A stretch of DNA of 34,503 bases from an uncultured Clostridium sp. (GTDB taxonomy: Bacteria; Bacillota; Clostridia; Lachnospirales; Lachnospiraceae). Positions 13,983 to 22,383 of this stretch are shown here, one piece after another. The stretch covers positions 1 to 34,503 of the forward strand of contig NZ_URHZ01000061.1 in NCBI RefSeq assembly GCF_900547735.1. Direction: 5' to 3'. The notes below the pieces were generated by a model that made no database searches, was not told where the DNA came from, and saw only the letters and a program-made list of their open reading frames with translations. Made by a program: the position numbers and the translations under genes. The stretch's first letter is position 1. Each line of letters begins with the position of its first letter.

Positions 13983-15401
13983 ATGAAAATACTGGTTTTG
14001 GAATCATCGACATCGTCGGCAAAAGCAATGCTTTATGATACAGATAAAAAGCAGTCTTTTGTAAGGACGAGACCGTATCCGGGGATGTTTGATAATACAA
14101 CCGTTCACAATGCTCAGACAGTTTTTGAAGAGACTCTGTCAGTTGCCAGAGAACTGCTGGATGGCCGTACGGACATTGACATGATATCACTTGGGGGAAC
14201 ATGGCATTCTCTCTGCCTGATGGATTCGGAAATGAATCCCATGACACCGGTGCTTCCATGGTGCTATACAGGAGCTTCCGGTCTATGCAGGGAAATCAGG
14301 CAGGAGCAGGATTACGTCCGCAGTTATTACCATAAGACGGGATGCATGGTAAATGCGATTTATCCGTTTTTTAAACTTCGGATGTTTAAGGACATGGGAT
14401 TTGACTTAAGCCAATATATAGCGGCGGGACAGAATGTATATAATACATACAGAATGACAGGCAGGAAAGCAGCGACGGAATGTGTGGCTTCGGGAACAGG
14501 CCTGATGAACATTTATACGAAGCAATATGAACCGGATTTATTGCGGGAGCTGGGAATTACAGAAGATTCCCTGCCGGAAATTGTACCTTATGACAGGATA
14601 TATCCCTTATCGAAAGATGCCGCTTCTTATCTGGGACTGAAGGAAGGGACGCCCGTGATTCCATCCAATTCGGACGGCGGGTTAAACCAGATTGGGGTCG
14701 GCGCCCTGAAGAAGGGTGTTATGACATTTTCGGTTGGTACCAGTGGGGCCATCCGCCTGACTACATCAAAGCCGATTATTCCGGATGAACCGTCCACATG
14801 GTGTTATCTGTCACCAAAGTCATGGATGTCGGGGGCGGCTACCTCGGGAGCCTGCAATTGTATCGACTGGTTTAAAGAGAAATTTGCAAAGGCAGAGTCA
14901 TACGCGAACCTGGAGACAGGATTTAATACAGACAGTGAATCACCCGTATTTCTGCCATTTGTGTTTGGGGAACGGTGTCCGGGATGGAACGATGACAGGC
15001 ATGGCGTATTTGAGAATCTGAGTGCATCAAGTACGGTTCAGGATTTATACAGGGCGGTGCAGGAAGGAGTCTTATTCAATCTATTTCAATGCTATGAGAC
15101 ACTGACGGCGGTCAACGGTGTGCCGGAACACATTAAACTGTCCGGAGGAATACTCAATTCGCCGCGCTGGACACAGATGTGCGCCGATATTTTCGAAAAA
15201 GATATGGAAGTGGACAAGCTGGCTCAAAGCTCTCTGATGGGTGGTGTGGTTCTTGCCATGGAACTAGCCGGAGAGATAAACAGTGTGGAAGATTTCAGGG
15301 TGGAGCCGGTTTCGGTGATTAAACCGAATCCGCACCGTGGGGAAATTTACAGAAAGCGATATCAGAATTATTTGGAATGTTACCGAACATTTATCAAATA
15401 A
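13983..15401 (+). CDS. FGGY-family carbohydrate kinase, gluconokinase-like
   Basis: From the ATG at 13983 the product is 472 residues with the two-domain FGGY (hexokinase/actin-fold) layout. LVLESSTSSAKAMLYD at 4-19 is the first phosphate loop, SDGGLNQIG carries the probable catalytic base D231, VGTSGAIR (251-258) is the second phosphate motif and closely resembles that of gluconate kinases, GERCPGWNDDRHGVFENL matches the GER-P-W-N-GVF pattern of the same group, and LSGGILNSP is the adenosine motif. An in-frame TTG at 13947 lacks a proper ribosome binding site. The family members phosphorylate a polyol or sugar acid with ATP. With 6-phosphogluconate dehydrogenase and KDPG aldolase in the same cluster, a gluconate-type acid is the best substrate guess. 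Confidence 0.88.
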   Translation: MKILVLESSTSSAKAMLYDTDKKQSFVRTRPYPGMFDNTTVHNAQTVFEETLSVARELLDGRTDIDMISLGGTWHSLCLMDSEMNPMTPVLPWCYTGASGLCREIRQEQDYVRSYYHKTGCMVNAIYPFFKLRMFKDMGFDLSQYIAAGQNVYNTYRMTGRKAATECVASGTGLMNIYTKQYEPDLLRELGITEDSLPEIVPYDRIYPLSKDAASYLGLKEGTPVIPSNSDGGLNQIGVGALKKGVMTFSVGTSGAIRLTTSKPIIPDEPSTWCYLSPKSWMSGAATSGACNCIDWFKEKFAKAESYANLETGFNTDSESPVFLPFVFGERCPGWNDDRHGVFENLSASSTVQDLYRAVQEGVLFNLFQCYETLTAVNGVPEHIKLSGGILNSPRWTQMCADIFEKDMEVDKLAQSSLMGGVVLAMELAGEINSVEDFRVEPVSVIKPNPHRGEIYRKRYQNYLECYRTFIK

Positions 15402-15451
15402 AACCAATTTCTGCCTGAAAGCAGAAAAAAATAAAAAAGGAGAGAGAAGAT

Positions 15452-16531
15452 ATGAAGTTGAAAAAAGTATTAGCATTAACATTGGCAGCATCTATGGTGA
15501 TGGGAATGACAGGGTGCGGTAAGAAGGAAGCACCGGCAGGTGACACAGCAGCACCGGCGGGCGACACGGCGGCACCGGCAGGGGATACGGCGTCTGCAGA
15601 AGCAGGTACATCCGGTGAAGTAATTAATTTCCAGTTGTCTTTAGTTGACCCTGAGACATCCCCCTACGGAAAAGGTGCAAAAAAGATTGCCGAGGAAGTA
15701 GACAAGGCGACAAACGGAAGAATTAAGATCACGGTAAACGCAGGAGGAGCGCTCGGCGGAGAAAGAGATACAATTGAGCTGGCAATGTCCAATAACCTGG
15801 ATATCGCAACGGCAGCCAACTCCGTACTGACCAACTTCATCCCGAACATGAATATTCTGGATCAGGCTTACCTCTGGACAGATGTTGAACAGGCACATGC
15901 AGCGGTAGACGGAGCATTAGGAGATCTTATCAAGAGAGATGCTGAAAAACTTGGCCTTCATGTAATCGGATTTATGGAGTCCGGCTTCAGGGATACATTC
16001 TCAACAAAACCAATCGAGAGTCTTGATGATTTTAAGGGCATTACTATCCGTACAATGGAGAACAAATATCATCAGGCGGCATTTAAAGCATTTGGCGCTA
16101 TGCCGATCGCAATGAACTACAATGACGTATTCACAGCTCTTCAGCAGGGAACCATCGATGCGGCTGAGAACGCACTCTGCAACTGCTGGAACTCCGGATA
16201 CTATGAAGTGACAAAAGACATTACAAAGACACAGCATGCATTCGTATACATTGTTCTCTGCATGTCCGACAAAGCTTGGCAGCAGATTCCGGAAGACTTA
16301 CGCCAGCCATTCCTTGATGCGGTTCAGAGAGGCGTTGATGCGGAAAGACAGTACTTAGTGGAAGAGAATGCAGAAGCTGAAAAGAAATTAATTGATGCAG
16401 GCGTTACAATGCATGATATTAATGTAGAAGAACTTCAGGCTGCATATAAGGTTCAAGCCGAAAAAGAAGGATTCACATTTGATCCGGAATGGCAGGCAGC
16501 AGTAGACGAAGCGATTGCTTCCGTAAAATAA
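15452..16531 (+). CDS. dctP: TRAP transporter substrate-binding lipoprotein (DctP family)
   Basis: The 359-residue protein has a lipoprotein signal: a KLKK start, a hydrophobic core, and a lipobox ending in C at GMTGC. After it comes a low-complexity linker with three APAGDTA repeats, then a DctP-type solute-binding domain. Family features include the GFRDTFSTKPIESLDDFKG segment, IRTMENKYH with the conserved Arg expected to bind the substrate carboxylate, and FTALQQGTIDAAENAL. It would sit on the outer membrane face and deliver an organic acid to DctQM. It has a strong GGAGAG ribosome binding site and follows the kinase by 50 bases. A hairpin separates it from dctQ. Confidence 0.95.
   Translation: MKLKKVLALTLAASMVMGMTGCGKKEAPAGDTAAPAGDTAAPAGDTASAEAGTSGEVINFQLSLVDPETSPYGKGAKKIAEEVDKATNGRIKITVNAGGALGGERDTIELAMSNNLDIATAANSVLTNFIPNMNILDQAYLWTDVEQAHAAVDGALGDLIKRDAEKLGLHVIGFMESGFRDTFSTKPIESLDDFKGITIRTMENKYHQAAFKAFGAMPIAMNYNDVFTALQQGTIDAAENALCNCWNSGYYEVTKDITKTQHAFVYIVLCMSDKAWQQIPEDLRQPFLDAVQRGVDAERQYLVEENAEAEKKLIDAGVTMHDINVEELQAAYKVQAEKEGFTFDPEWQAAVDEAIASVK
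15530..15592 (+). repeat. Three tandem 21-bp repeats in the dctP linker
   Basis: Three consecutive 21-base units (15530-15550, 15551-15571, 15572-15592) each encode APAGDTA just after the lipid-anchored cysteine. The copies differ mainly at wobble positions. They lengthen the tether between membrane anchor and binding domain; copy number may vary among strains. Confidence 0.85.
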
Positions 16532-16542
16532 GACATATTTAT

Positions 16543-16574
16543 AAGGCCGGCGGATCATTTAATCGGCCGGCCTT
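16543..16574 (+). terminator. Hairpin between dctP and dctQ (attenuator or mRNA stabiliser)
   Basis: AAGGCCGGC (16543-16551) pairs perfectly with GCCGGCCTT (16566-16574), with GAT/ATC able to pair inside the loop. Only TTT follows, so it is a weak terminator at best. In binding-protein transporter operons such hairpins partly stop transcription or protect the upstream message, giving more binding protein than membrane subunit. Confidence 0.65.
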
Positions 16575-16594
16575 TAAAGTCAGAGGTGATGACA

Positions 16595-17179
16595 ATGAAA
16601 AAAACAAACTATTTGCAGAAAATGGAAGACGTGATAATTGTTATTACATTTATTGTCATGACATTATCGGCCTTTCTCCAGGTTTGTAACAGGAATATCA
16701 CAAAGATACCTGTTACAGGGTTTGAAGAATTATCAAAATACTGCATGATTTATATGGTTCTTCTGGGAACCGAGATGGGGCTTCGGGACGGGACTCAGAT
16801 TGCAGTGACGGCGCTGCAGGATAAACTAAAAGGAAGATCAAGGCTTACAATTTTAATACTCATTAAAGCTATATTAATTCTTTTTGCAGCGGTTATGTTT
16901 TATCAGTCCATTGCCCTGTGTGAAATACAGTTACGATCGGGCCAGACTTCGCCGGGACTTGGCGTACCCATGGTGGTTCCCTATTTTGCCCTGCTGCTGT
17001 CCTTTGGAATTATTACCATTGTACAGTCTGTCGGAGTGATTCAGATGCTGATTGCATTTGTAAAGGGAAATACGGAAAAATATGAATTTGTAGACCTTTC
17101 TATGGACAATGCAAAAAAGCTTGTGAAAGAGGAAGAAGAGAAGTTAAAGAGTGATACGAAGGGAGGCGGAAAGGCATGA
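16595..17179 (+). CDS. dctQ: TRAP transporter small membrane subunit (DctQ family)
   Basis: The 194-residue protein has four membrane segments typical of DctQ, with the conserved ELSKYCMIYMVLLGTEMGLRDGTQI region between the second helix and the following loop, and a charged C-terminal tail. The ATG at 16595 is preceded by AGAGGTGAT; an upstream GTG at 16586 lies within that ribosome binding site and is not preferred. It forms the membrane complex with DctM. Its stop overlaps the dctM start by four bases (ATGA), so the two are translationally coupled. Confidence 0.93.
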   Translation: MKKTNYLQKMEDVIIVITFIVMTLSAFLQVCNRNITKIPVTGFEELSKYCMIYMVLLGTEMGLRDGTQIAVTALQDKLKGRSRLTILILIKAILILFAAVMFYQSIALCEIQLRSGQTSPGLGVPMVVPYFALLLSFGIITIVQSVGVIQMLIAFVKGNTEKYEFVDLSMDNAKKLVKEEEEKLKSDTKGGGKA

Positions 17180-18453
17180 CAGGATTTTTATTGTTTGGAA
17201 CGTTTATCGTTCTTCTGATACTTGGTGTGCCGATTGCAGTTTCCCTTGCAGTGGCTACAATGTCGGCCATTGTTTTCTCACCGGACATCACGCTTACACT
17301 GAGTGTGGTAACGCAGAGAATTTTCGGCGGGCTTGATTCCACATCCATTATGGCAATTGCGTTCTTCGTACTGGCAGGAAATATCATGACGAAAGGCGGT
17401 ATTTCAAGACGTCTTGTAGAATTTGCAAACTGTATTGTTGGAGGATTCCGCGGAGGAATGTCTCTTGCCATGGTACTGGCCTGTGCTTTTTTTGCAGCCT
17501 TGTCGGGTTCAGCGCCTGCAACGGTCGTGGCAATCGGAGTTATGCTTTATCCTGATATGGTACGCCTTGGTTATTCCAAAGAAAGGACAGCAGGTCTTCT
17601 GGTGGTGGCCGGAGGATTGGGGCCGATTATCCCGCCGTCTATCATCATGGTGGTTTACTGTACCATTACGGGAGCATCCGTAGGAAAGATGTTCAGTGCC
17701 GGTATGGGAATCGGATTTATGATAGTAGCGGTTTTAATGGCAACGATCATATTCTATGCCCACAGAGAAAAATGGCCTAAAACTTCGAAAAAAATGACAG
17801 CCGGGGAACTTGGGAAAAGTTTCATAAATGCAATCCCTGCACTGATTCTGCCGATCATTATCCTGGGAGGAATATATTCGGGTATTTTGACTCCTACGGA
17901 GTCGGCTGCTGTTGCAGTTATCTGGGCTTTGATAGCCGGTATGTTTATATATAAAGAAGTAAAACTGAAAGATTTATACCAGATTTTCCTGGAATCGGCA
18001 AAATCATCGGCGATGGTTCTCTTTATCATTGCTACGTCTACCGCATTTGCATGGCTGTTTGCATTCGCAGGAATCTCGGCTCAGCTTGTCGCATTTGTAA
18101 ACGGGCTGAACTTAAGCGCAACTACATTCTGCCTGATTACTGCAATTATTCTGCTCATTTTCGGTACATTCCTGGAGGGTATTGCAACAGCGGTTCTGAT
18201 GGTGCCTGTGCTGTGGCCGATTGCCCAGAGTTTTGGAATCGATGTAATCCATTTTGGCATGATTGTTTCTATTTCCAACGTAATCGGAACAATGACACCG
18301 CCTGTAGCCGTAAATATATTCTCGGCATCATCCGTTTCGAAGCTTAAAATGGGCGCGATTGCCAAAGGCCAGATGCCGTTTTTCATCGGATATGTAGCCG
18401 TATTTTTCTTAGTTGTACTCTTCCCGCAAATCACGGCGCTCTTTGCCGGTTGA
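17176..18453 (+). CDS. dctM: TRAP transporter large permease (DctM family)
   Basis: The 425-residue protein has about twelve membrane segments and the DctM hallmarks: FGTFIVLLILGVPIAVSLA at the start, FFAALSGSAPATVVAIG, GGLGPIIPPSIIMVVYC, GILTPTESAAVAVIWAL and a late GTMTPPVAVNIF. It is the sodium-coupled channel subunit of the TRAP system, moving the organic acid handed over by DctP. Length is normal and no defect is seen. It is followed within 64 bases by the isomerase gene, in the same direction and without a terminator. Confidence 0.96.
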   Translation: MTGFLLFGTFIVLLILGVPIAVSLAVATMSAIVFSPDITLTLSVVTQRIFGGLDSTSIMAIAFFVLAGNIMTKGGISRRLVEFANCIVGGFRGGMSLAMVLACAFFAALSGSAPATVVAIGVMLYPDMVRLGYSKERTAGLLVVAGGLGPIIPPSIIMVVYCTITGASVGKMFSAGMGIGFMIVAVLMATIIFYAHREKWPKTSKKMTAGELGKSFINAIPALILPIIILGGIYSGILTPTESAAVAVIWALIAGMFIYKEVKLKDLYQIFLESAKSSAMVLFIIATSTAFAWLFAFAGISAQLVAFVNGLNLSATTFCLITAIILLIFGTFLEGIATAVLMVPVLWPIAQSFGIDVIHFGMIVSISNVIGTMTPPVAVNIFSASSVSKLKMGAIAKGQMPFFIGYVAVFFLVVLFPQITALFAG

Positions 18454-18516
18454 TTTTAACGGAAACACGATAAGTCGGAATAACCGGATTTGTTGATAGA
18501 AGGAGGTAAGTGAATT

Positions 18517-19335
18517 ATGTCGAATTTATGTGATGATATGAAAAACTGGCCGGTGCAGTCACCGGAAGAACCTGGATTTCATCCTGTTGTAACGCCGGAA
18601 AAATCCAGATGCAGGGAAGCTCAGATTTACAGGCTTAATTTAAAGGAAGGAACTTCCTATACCCTGGACTCGGGAAAACTGGAGATGCATCCGGTGTTAT
18701 GCGAGGGAGCGGCCGTATTGAGCGGAAATAAGGACCTGGAAGGAACTGAGCTTAAAAAATATGACAGTTTTTATATTCCGGGAGGAACTGCCGTGGTAAT
18801 TACCGCATCTAAGGATTGCTTCTTCTATGTGGCCGCCGCAGTCTGCGAAGGATATGGAAAAACTTTCTGCCGCAAATTTGATCCGTCTCTGCCAATCGGT
18901 GATATCCATCAGATTCACGGCGAGGGGACCGGGCGAAGAGAAGTCATGTTTACGCTGGCTCCTCAGGATGAGGCGTCCCGTCTGCTCTGCGGATTTACAT
19001 GGGGCGGTGAGGGGACCTGGACCAGTTGGCCGCCGCATCAGCATGAGGAGGATCTGGAAGAGGTTTACTGCTATTTTGATATGCCTAAACCTCACTTCGG
19101 TTTCCATGTATCCTATTTAAAGAGCGGGGATGTCGAGGAAATCATGGCACATCCGGTACATACAGGAACCTGTGTGCAGGCTCCCTGCGGTTATCATCCT
19201 ACCGCTGCCAGCCCGGGAACACGCAATACCTATCTCTGGGTACTGGCCGGATTTTCACATGAACAGAGAAGGTATGATCTGGCGGTTCTCGATCCTGCGA
19301 GAGAAAACCTCGAATTGAATGCACCGGAGTTTTAG
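18517..19335 (+). CDS. KduI/IolB-family isomerase (cupin)
   Basis: The 272-residue length and motifs fit the KduI/IolB family, double-cupin metal enzymes that isomerise uronates: 5-keto-4-deoxyuronate (KduI) or 5-deoxy-glucuronate (IolB). Candidate metal ligands are H174 and H176 in WPPHQHEEDLEEVYCY, E181, and H227 in PCGYHPTAASPG. GFHVSYL and NTYLWVLAGFS follow the IolB pattern more closely. No other inositol gene is present, whereas an SDR and KDPG aldolase are adjacent, as in uronate pathways. KduI proteins can also interconvert hexuronates. The ribosome binding site GGAGG is strong. The family is firm; which uronate it uses is open. Confidence 0.85.
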   Translation: MSNLCDDMKNWPVQSPEEPGFHPVVTPEKSRCREAQIYRLNLKEGTSYTLDSGKLEMHPVLCEGAAVLSGNKDLEGTELKKYDSFYIPGGTAVVITASKDCFFYVAAAVCEGYGKTFCRKFDPSLPIGDIHQIHGEGTGRREVMFTLAPQDEASRLLCGFTWGGEGTWTSWPPHQHEEDLEEVYCYFDMPKPHFGFHVSYLKSGDVEEIMAHPVHTGTCVQAPCGYHPTAASPGTRNTYLWVLAGFSHEQRRYDLAVLDPARENLELNAPEF

Positions 19336-19376
19336 GCACGTTCAGGGGTGGGCAAGGCAGAAAGAGGAGAATTGTT

Positions 19377-20336
19377 ATGGCAAAATATAAAGTCGTAATC
19401 ACGGCGCGCTCATTTGGCAAGGCGGATGAAAAGGCTTATGACTGTCTGCGTGAGGCCGGATGCGAGTGGATTAAATTGGAAGAATCGGACGGTCCTGTGG
19501 AAGAGCAGTTAAAGGATGCAATCAGAGATGCCGACGTTTTGATAGCCGGTCTTGAAGATATCGGAGCAGACATTATAGAGCAGGCAAAAAAGCTGAAAGT
19601 AATATCCCGTTACGGAGTGGGATACGACAAGGTGGATCTGGACGCTGCAAAAGAAAAGGGAATTCAGGTTACGATTACGCCCGGAGCCAACGGTGACTCG
19701 GTGGCAGACCTGGCGGTGGCCCTGATGCTGGATGTGGCAAGAAATGTGACAATTATGGACACCTCCATTAAGTCACACAGCCAGAGAAGGCCCCAGGGAC
19801 TGGAAATGTATGAGAAGACGTTAGGAATTATCGGAGCCGGCCGGATTGGCCAGGGAGTAGGCAGACGGTGCCGCGGGTTTAATATGAAGGTTCTGGCGTA
19901 CGATGTCTTTGAGGATCCGTCGTTTAAAGAGGAGACAGGTGCGGAATACGTAGATTTGGACACTCTGCTAAGAGAGGCGGATTTTATTACGGTACATTCT
20001 CCTTTGACAGAGGAAACCCACAATATGATTTCAACAGAGCAGTTTAAAATCATGAAAAAAGACGCGATTCTTGTCAATACGGCAAGAGGCGGCGTGATCG
20101 ATGAGGAGGCGCTTTATGAGGCGCTGAAATCCGGAGAGATCAGGGGAGCGGCTCTGGATGCCACGGTCGATGAACCGCCATACGGCAGTCCGCTGATGAA
20201 CTGCGAAAACTGTATTCTGACTCCCCATGCAGGAGCCGGAACCAGAGAAGCATCTTCAAAAATGAGTCTTATGGCAGCACAAAACGCCGTTTGCGTGCTG
20301 GAAGGAAAAGAATGCCGGTTTAATGTGGCAAAGTAG
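19377..20336 (+). CDS. D-isomer-specific 2-hydroxyacid dehydrogenase (SerA/GhrB-like)
   Basis: The 319-residue protein has the split substrate domain and NAD-binding domain of the family: GIIGAGRIGQG with the dinucleotide loop at 153-158, D176 at the end of the second strand (suggesting NAD rather than NADP), and catalytic R237 in VNTARGGVIDE, E266 in DEPP and H284 in LTPHAG. The ACT domain of biosynthetic 3-phosphoglycerate dehydrogenase is absent. Relatives reduce 2-keto acids, including 2-ketoaldonates to aldonates. In this operon a role in converting 2-keto-gluconate-type acids is plausible; serine synthesis is less likely from context. RBS AGAGGAG precedes the ATG. Confidence 0.9.
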   Translation: MAKYKVVITARSFGKADEKAYDCLREAGCEWIKLEESDGPVEEQLKDAIRDADVLIAGLEDIGADIIEQAKKLKVISRYGVGYDKVDLDAAKEKGIQVTITPGANGDSVADLAVALMLDVARNVTIMDTSIKSHSQRRPQGLEMYEKTLGIIGAGRIGQGVGRRCRGFNMKVLAYDVFEDPSFKEETGAEYVDLDTLLREADFITVHSPLTEETHNMISTEQFKIMKKDAILVNTARGGVIDEEALYEALKSGEIRGAALDATVDEPPYGSPLMNCENCILTPHAGAGTREASSKMSLMAAQNAVCVLEGKECRFNVAK

Positions 20337-20366
20337 ACAATGTGTAAGGAATCAGGAGGATCAAAC

Positions 20367-21137
20367 ATGGTTAAGAATTTTACAGATTTAACAGGCAGAA
20401 AAGCGATTGTGACAGGCGCAGCCCAGGGACTCAGCAGAGGAATGGCAGAGGGCCTGATGGAGGCAGGGGCAGAAGTGGCGATCATCGACTTGAATCCGAA
20501 GGTTATGGATGTGGCTGCGGAATATACGGAAAAGGGATATAAATGCCACGGTGTTATTGGAAACCTTGCGGTTGTGGAAGACAGAAAGAAAGCATTTAAC
20601 GAGTGTGTTGCCGCTCTGGGAGATCATCTCGATATTATTGTAAACGGGGCCGGTGTGCAGAAACGCCATCCGTCCGAGGAATTCCCTTATGAAGATTGGG
20701 AATTTGTCATCAATATTAACCTGAATGCCGTATTTTCCATGAGCCAGCTGGCGGGACAGCAGTTTATCAAACAGAAGAGCAGAGGTAAAATTATAAATAT
20801 TGCATCCATGCTCTCATTTTTCGGCGGCTATACGGTTCCGGCCTATGCGGCATCTAAGGGCGGCGTTGCCCAGCTGACCAAGGCTCTCTGCAACGAGTGG
20901 GCGTCAAAGGGAATTAACTGCAACTGCCTGGCTCCCGGCTATATGGATACGGAGATGAATGTGGCTCTTACGGATCCTGAAAATCCAAGGTTCAAAGAAA
21001 TTACCGACCGTATTCCGGCTAACGCATGGGGTACTCCAGAGGATATGAAGGGCCCTGTTATTTTCCTGGCTTCCGATGCATCCAACTATCTGAGCGGAGC
21101 GGTAATTCCGGTAGACGGCGGATATCTTGTAAAATAA
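20367..21137 (+). CDS. Short-chain dehydrogenase (KduD / gluconate 5-dehydrogenase-like)
   Basis: From the ATG at 20367, which has AGGAGG right before it, the protein is 256 residues. It shows the classical SDR plan: TGAAQGLS cofactor loop (16-23), D41 indicating NAD preference, NGAG (93-96), a serine at about 147-150, and the catalytic Y160 and K164 in YAASKGG. The C-terminal VDGGYLVK ending is usual for KduD and gluconate 5-dehydrogenase types. An in-frame ATG at 20340 would put the ribosome binding site inside the gene. Together with the KduI/IolB isomerase upstream and KDPG aldolase downstream, it likely reduces a keto-uronate or 5-keto-gluconate intermediate. Confidence 0.9.
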   Translation: MVKNFTDLTGRKAIVTGAAQGLSRGMAEGLMEAGAEVAIIDLNPKVMDVAAEYTEKGYKCHGVIGNLAVVEDRKKAFNECVAALGDHLDIIVNGAGVQKRHPSEEFPYEDWEFVININLNAVFSMSQLAGQQFIKQKSRGKIINIASMLSFFGGYTVPAYAASKGGVAQLTKALCNEWASKGINCNCLAPGYMDTEMNVALTDPENPRFKEITDRIPANAWGTPEDMKGPVIFLASDASNYLSGAVIPVDGGYLVK

Positions 21138-21176
21138 TCGGATTTTATAGATTGGTACGCAGAAAGGATTTCAAGC

Positions 21177-21803
21177 ATGAGCAATGTAATGGAGTTAATT
21201 AAAGAGAAACGGATTGTACCGGTAGTTAAATTAGATCATGTTGAGGATGCACTGCCTTTGGCCAAAGCCCTGATAGACGGCGGCCTCCCGGTGGCGGAAA
21301 TCACGTTTCGCACGGATGCTGCGGAAGAATCGATTCGTGTAATCCGAAATACATATCCGGAGATGCTGTGCGGCGCCGGAACGGTTGTAAATATCGATCA
21401 GGCGGAGAGAGCGGTGGCTGCCGGTGCGGCATTTATTGTAAGCCCCGGTTTTACAAAAGATGTGGTTGAGTATGCTGCCAGGAAGAATATTCCGGTTCTG
21501 CCGGGATGCTGTACCCCGACGGAAATTATCGATGCAATGAATTACGGGCTGAATGTAGTTAAATTTTTCCCTGCGAAGCAGTATGGGGGCCTGGATACGA
21601 TTAAGGCGCTTGCGGCTCCGTTTCCGGGAATCCGGTTTATGCCCACAGGCGGCATTAATACCGGTAATTTAAGAGAATTTCTTGACAATGATAAAATCTA
21701 TGCCTGCGGCGGAAGCTGGATGGTTGCCGATTCCCTGATCAAAGAAAAACGGTTTGATGAGATAACCAGGCTGACCAAAGAGGCGGTAGAATTAGCAAAA
21801 TAG
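21177..21803 (+). CDS. eda: KDPG/KHG aldolase
   Basis: The 208-residue protein is a class I aldolase of the Eda family. E41 in VAEITFRT and the Schiff-base K129 in VVKFFPA match E45 and K133 of E. coli Eda; CGAGTV, SPGFTKDV, PGCCTPTEI and MPTGGIN complete the signature. It cleaves 2-keto-3-deoxy-6-phosphogluconate to pyruvate and glyceraldehyde-3-phosphate, or the 4-hydroxy-2-ketoglutarate analogue. It is the exit step expected for a uronate or Entner-Doudoroff pathway. Edd is not present here; the IlvD/Edd-family gene at 4611 is the only dehydratase in the window. AGAAAGGA serves as ribosome binding site. Confidence 0.95.
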   Translation: MSNVMELIKEKRIVPVVKLDHVEDALPLAKALIDGGLPVAEITFRTDAAEESIRVIRNTYPEMLCGAGTVVNIDQAERAVAAGAAFIVSPGFTKDVVEYAARKNIPVLPGCCTPTEIIDAMNYGLNVVKFFPAKQYGGLDTIKALAAPFPGIRFMPTGGINTGNLREFLDNDKIYACGGSWMVADSLIKEKRFDEITRLTKEAVELAK

Positions 21804-21850
21804 GGGTACGGTCCGGGTAACTGACGAACTGTTGCAAATAGGGGAATCTT

Positions 21851-22276
21851 ATGGAAAAATGTTCAGGATGTATGTACTGTGAAGAAGACGGGAACCTTGT
21901 AAAACTGATGGCTCCAATCTGCGAACTGCCCTTTTCCAGAGTCTATCTGTTCAGGAACCAGGCATACAGAGGGAGGTGCGTGGTTGCTTTAAAACGCCAC
22001 GCAGAGGAGCTTCATGAACTGACGGATGAAGAGCTTCAGGGTTTTATGAAGGATACGAAACGGGTCTGCCGCGCGGTGGCGGAGACTGTGCAGCCGGAAA
22101 AAATTAATCTCGGCATGTATGGCGATACCTGTAAACATGTACATTGGCATGTTGTGCCCAAACAGAGGGACGGAGCAGATTTTGGAGGCGTGTTCCAGAT
22201 GCAGCCCCAGCCGCCGGTTTTTCTCGCGGATGAGGAGTACGAAGCTTTAGCAAAACAGATCAGAGAGAAGCTGTGA
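21851..22276 (+). CDS. HIT-family nucleotide hydrolase/transferase with N-terminal cysteines
   Basis: The 141-residue product carries the histidine triad HVHWHVVP near residues 97-104, whose middle His forms the nucleotidyl intermediate in HIT proteins. The N-terminus MEKCSGCMYC has three closely spaced cysteines and may bind zinc, as some HIT and GalT relatives do. HIT enzymes hydrolyse or transfer nucleoside monophosphates. It lies 47 bases after eda in the same direction, with a terminator-like hairpin after it, so it appears to be the last gene of the sugar-acid operon; its link to the pathway is not obvious. Family certain, substrate unknown. Confidence 0.88.
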   Translation: MEKCSGCMYCEEDGNLVKLMAPICELPFSRVYLFRNQAYRGRCVVALKRHAEELHELTDEELQGFMKDTKRVCRAVAETVQPEKINLGMYGDTCKHVHWHVVPKQRDGADFGGVFQMQPQPPVFLADEEYEALAKQIREKL

Positions 22277-22280
22277 TTAG

Positions 22281-22323
22281 AAAGGTGCTGAACGGCCGGG
22301 AATACCGGTGTGCAGCGCCTTTT
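22281..22323 (+). terminator. Intrinsic terminator between the HIT gene and gnd
   Basis: AAAGGTGCTG (22281-22290) pairs with CAGCGCCTTT (22313-22322) with one G-T pair; an inner CCGG-GAATA-CCGG stem is also possible. The 3' arm ends in TTTT. It may separate gnd from the main operon or reduce its expression. Confidence 0.65.
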
Positions 22324-22383
22324 CGCTGATTGTTACTGTTCACGCCGGATGCAGCGCCGGTTTTGGAACGAGAGGTAAGAAAG

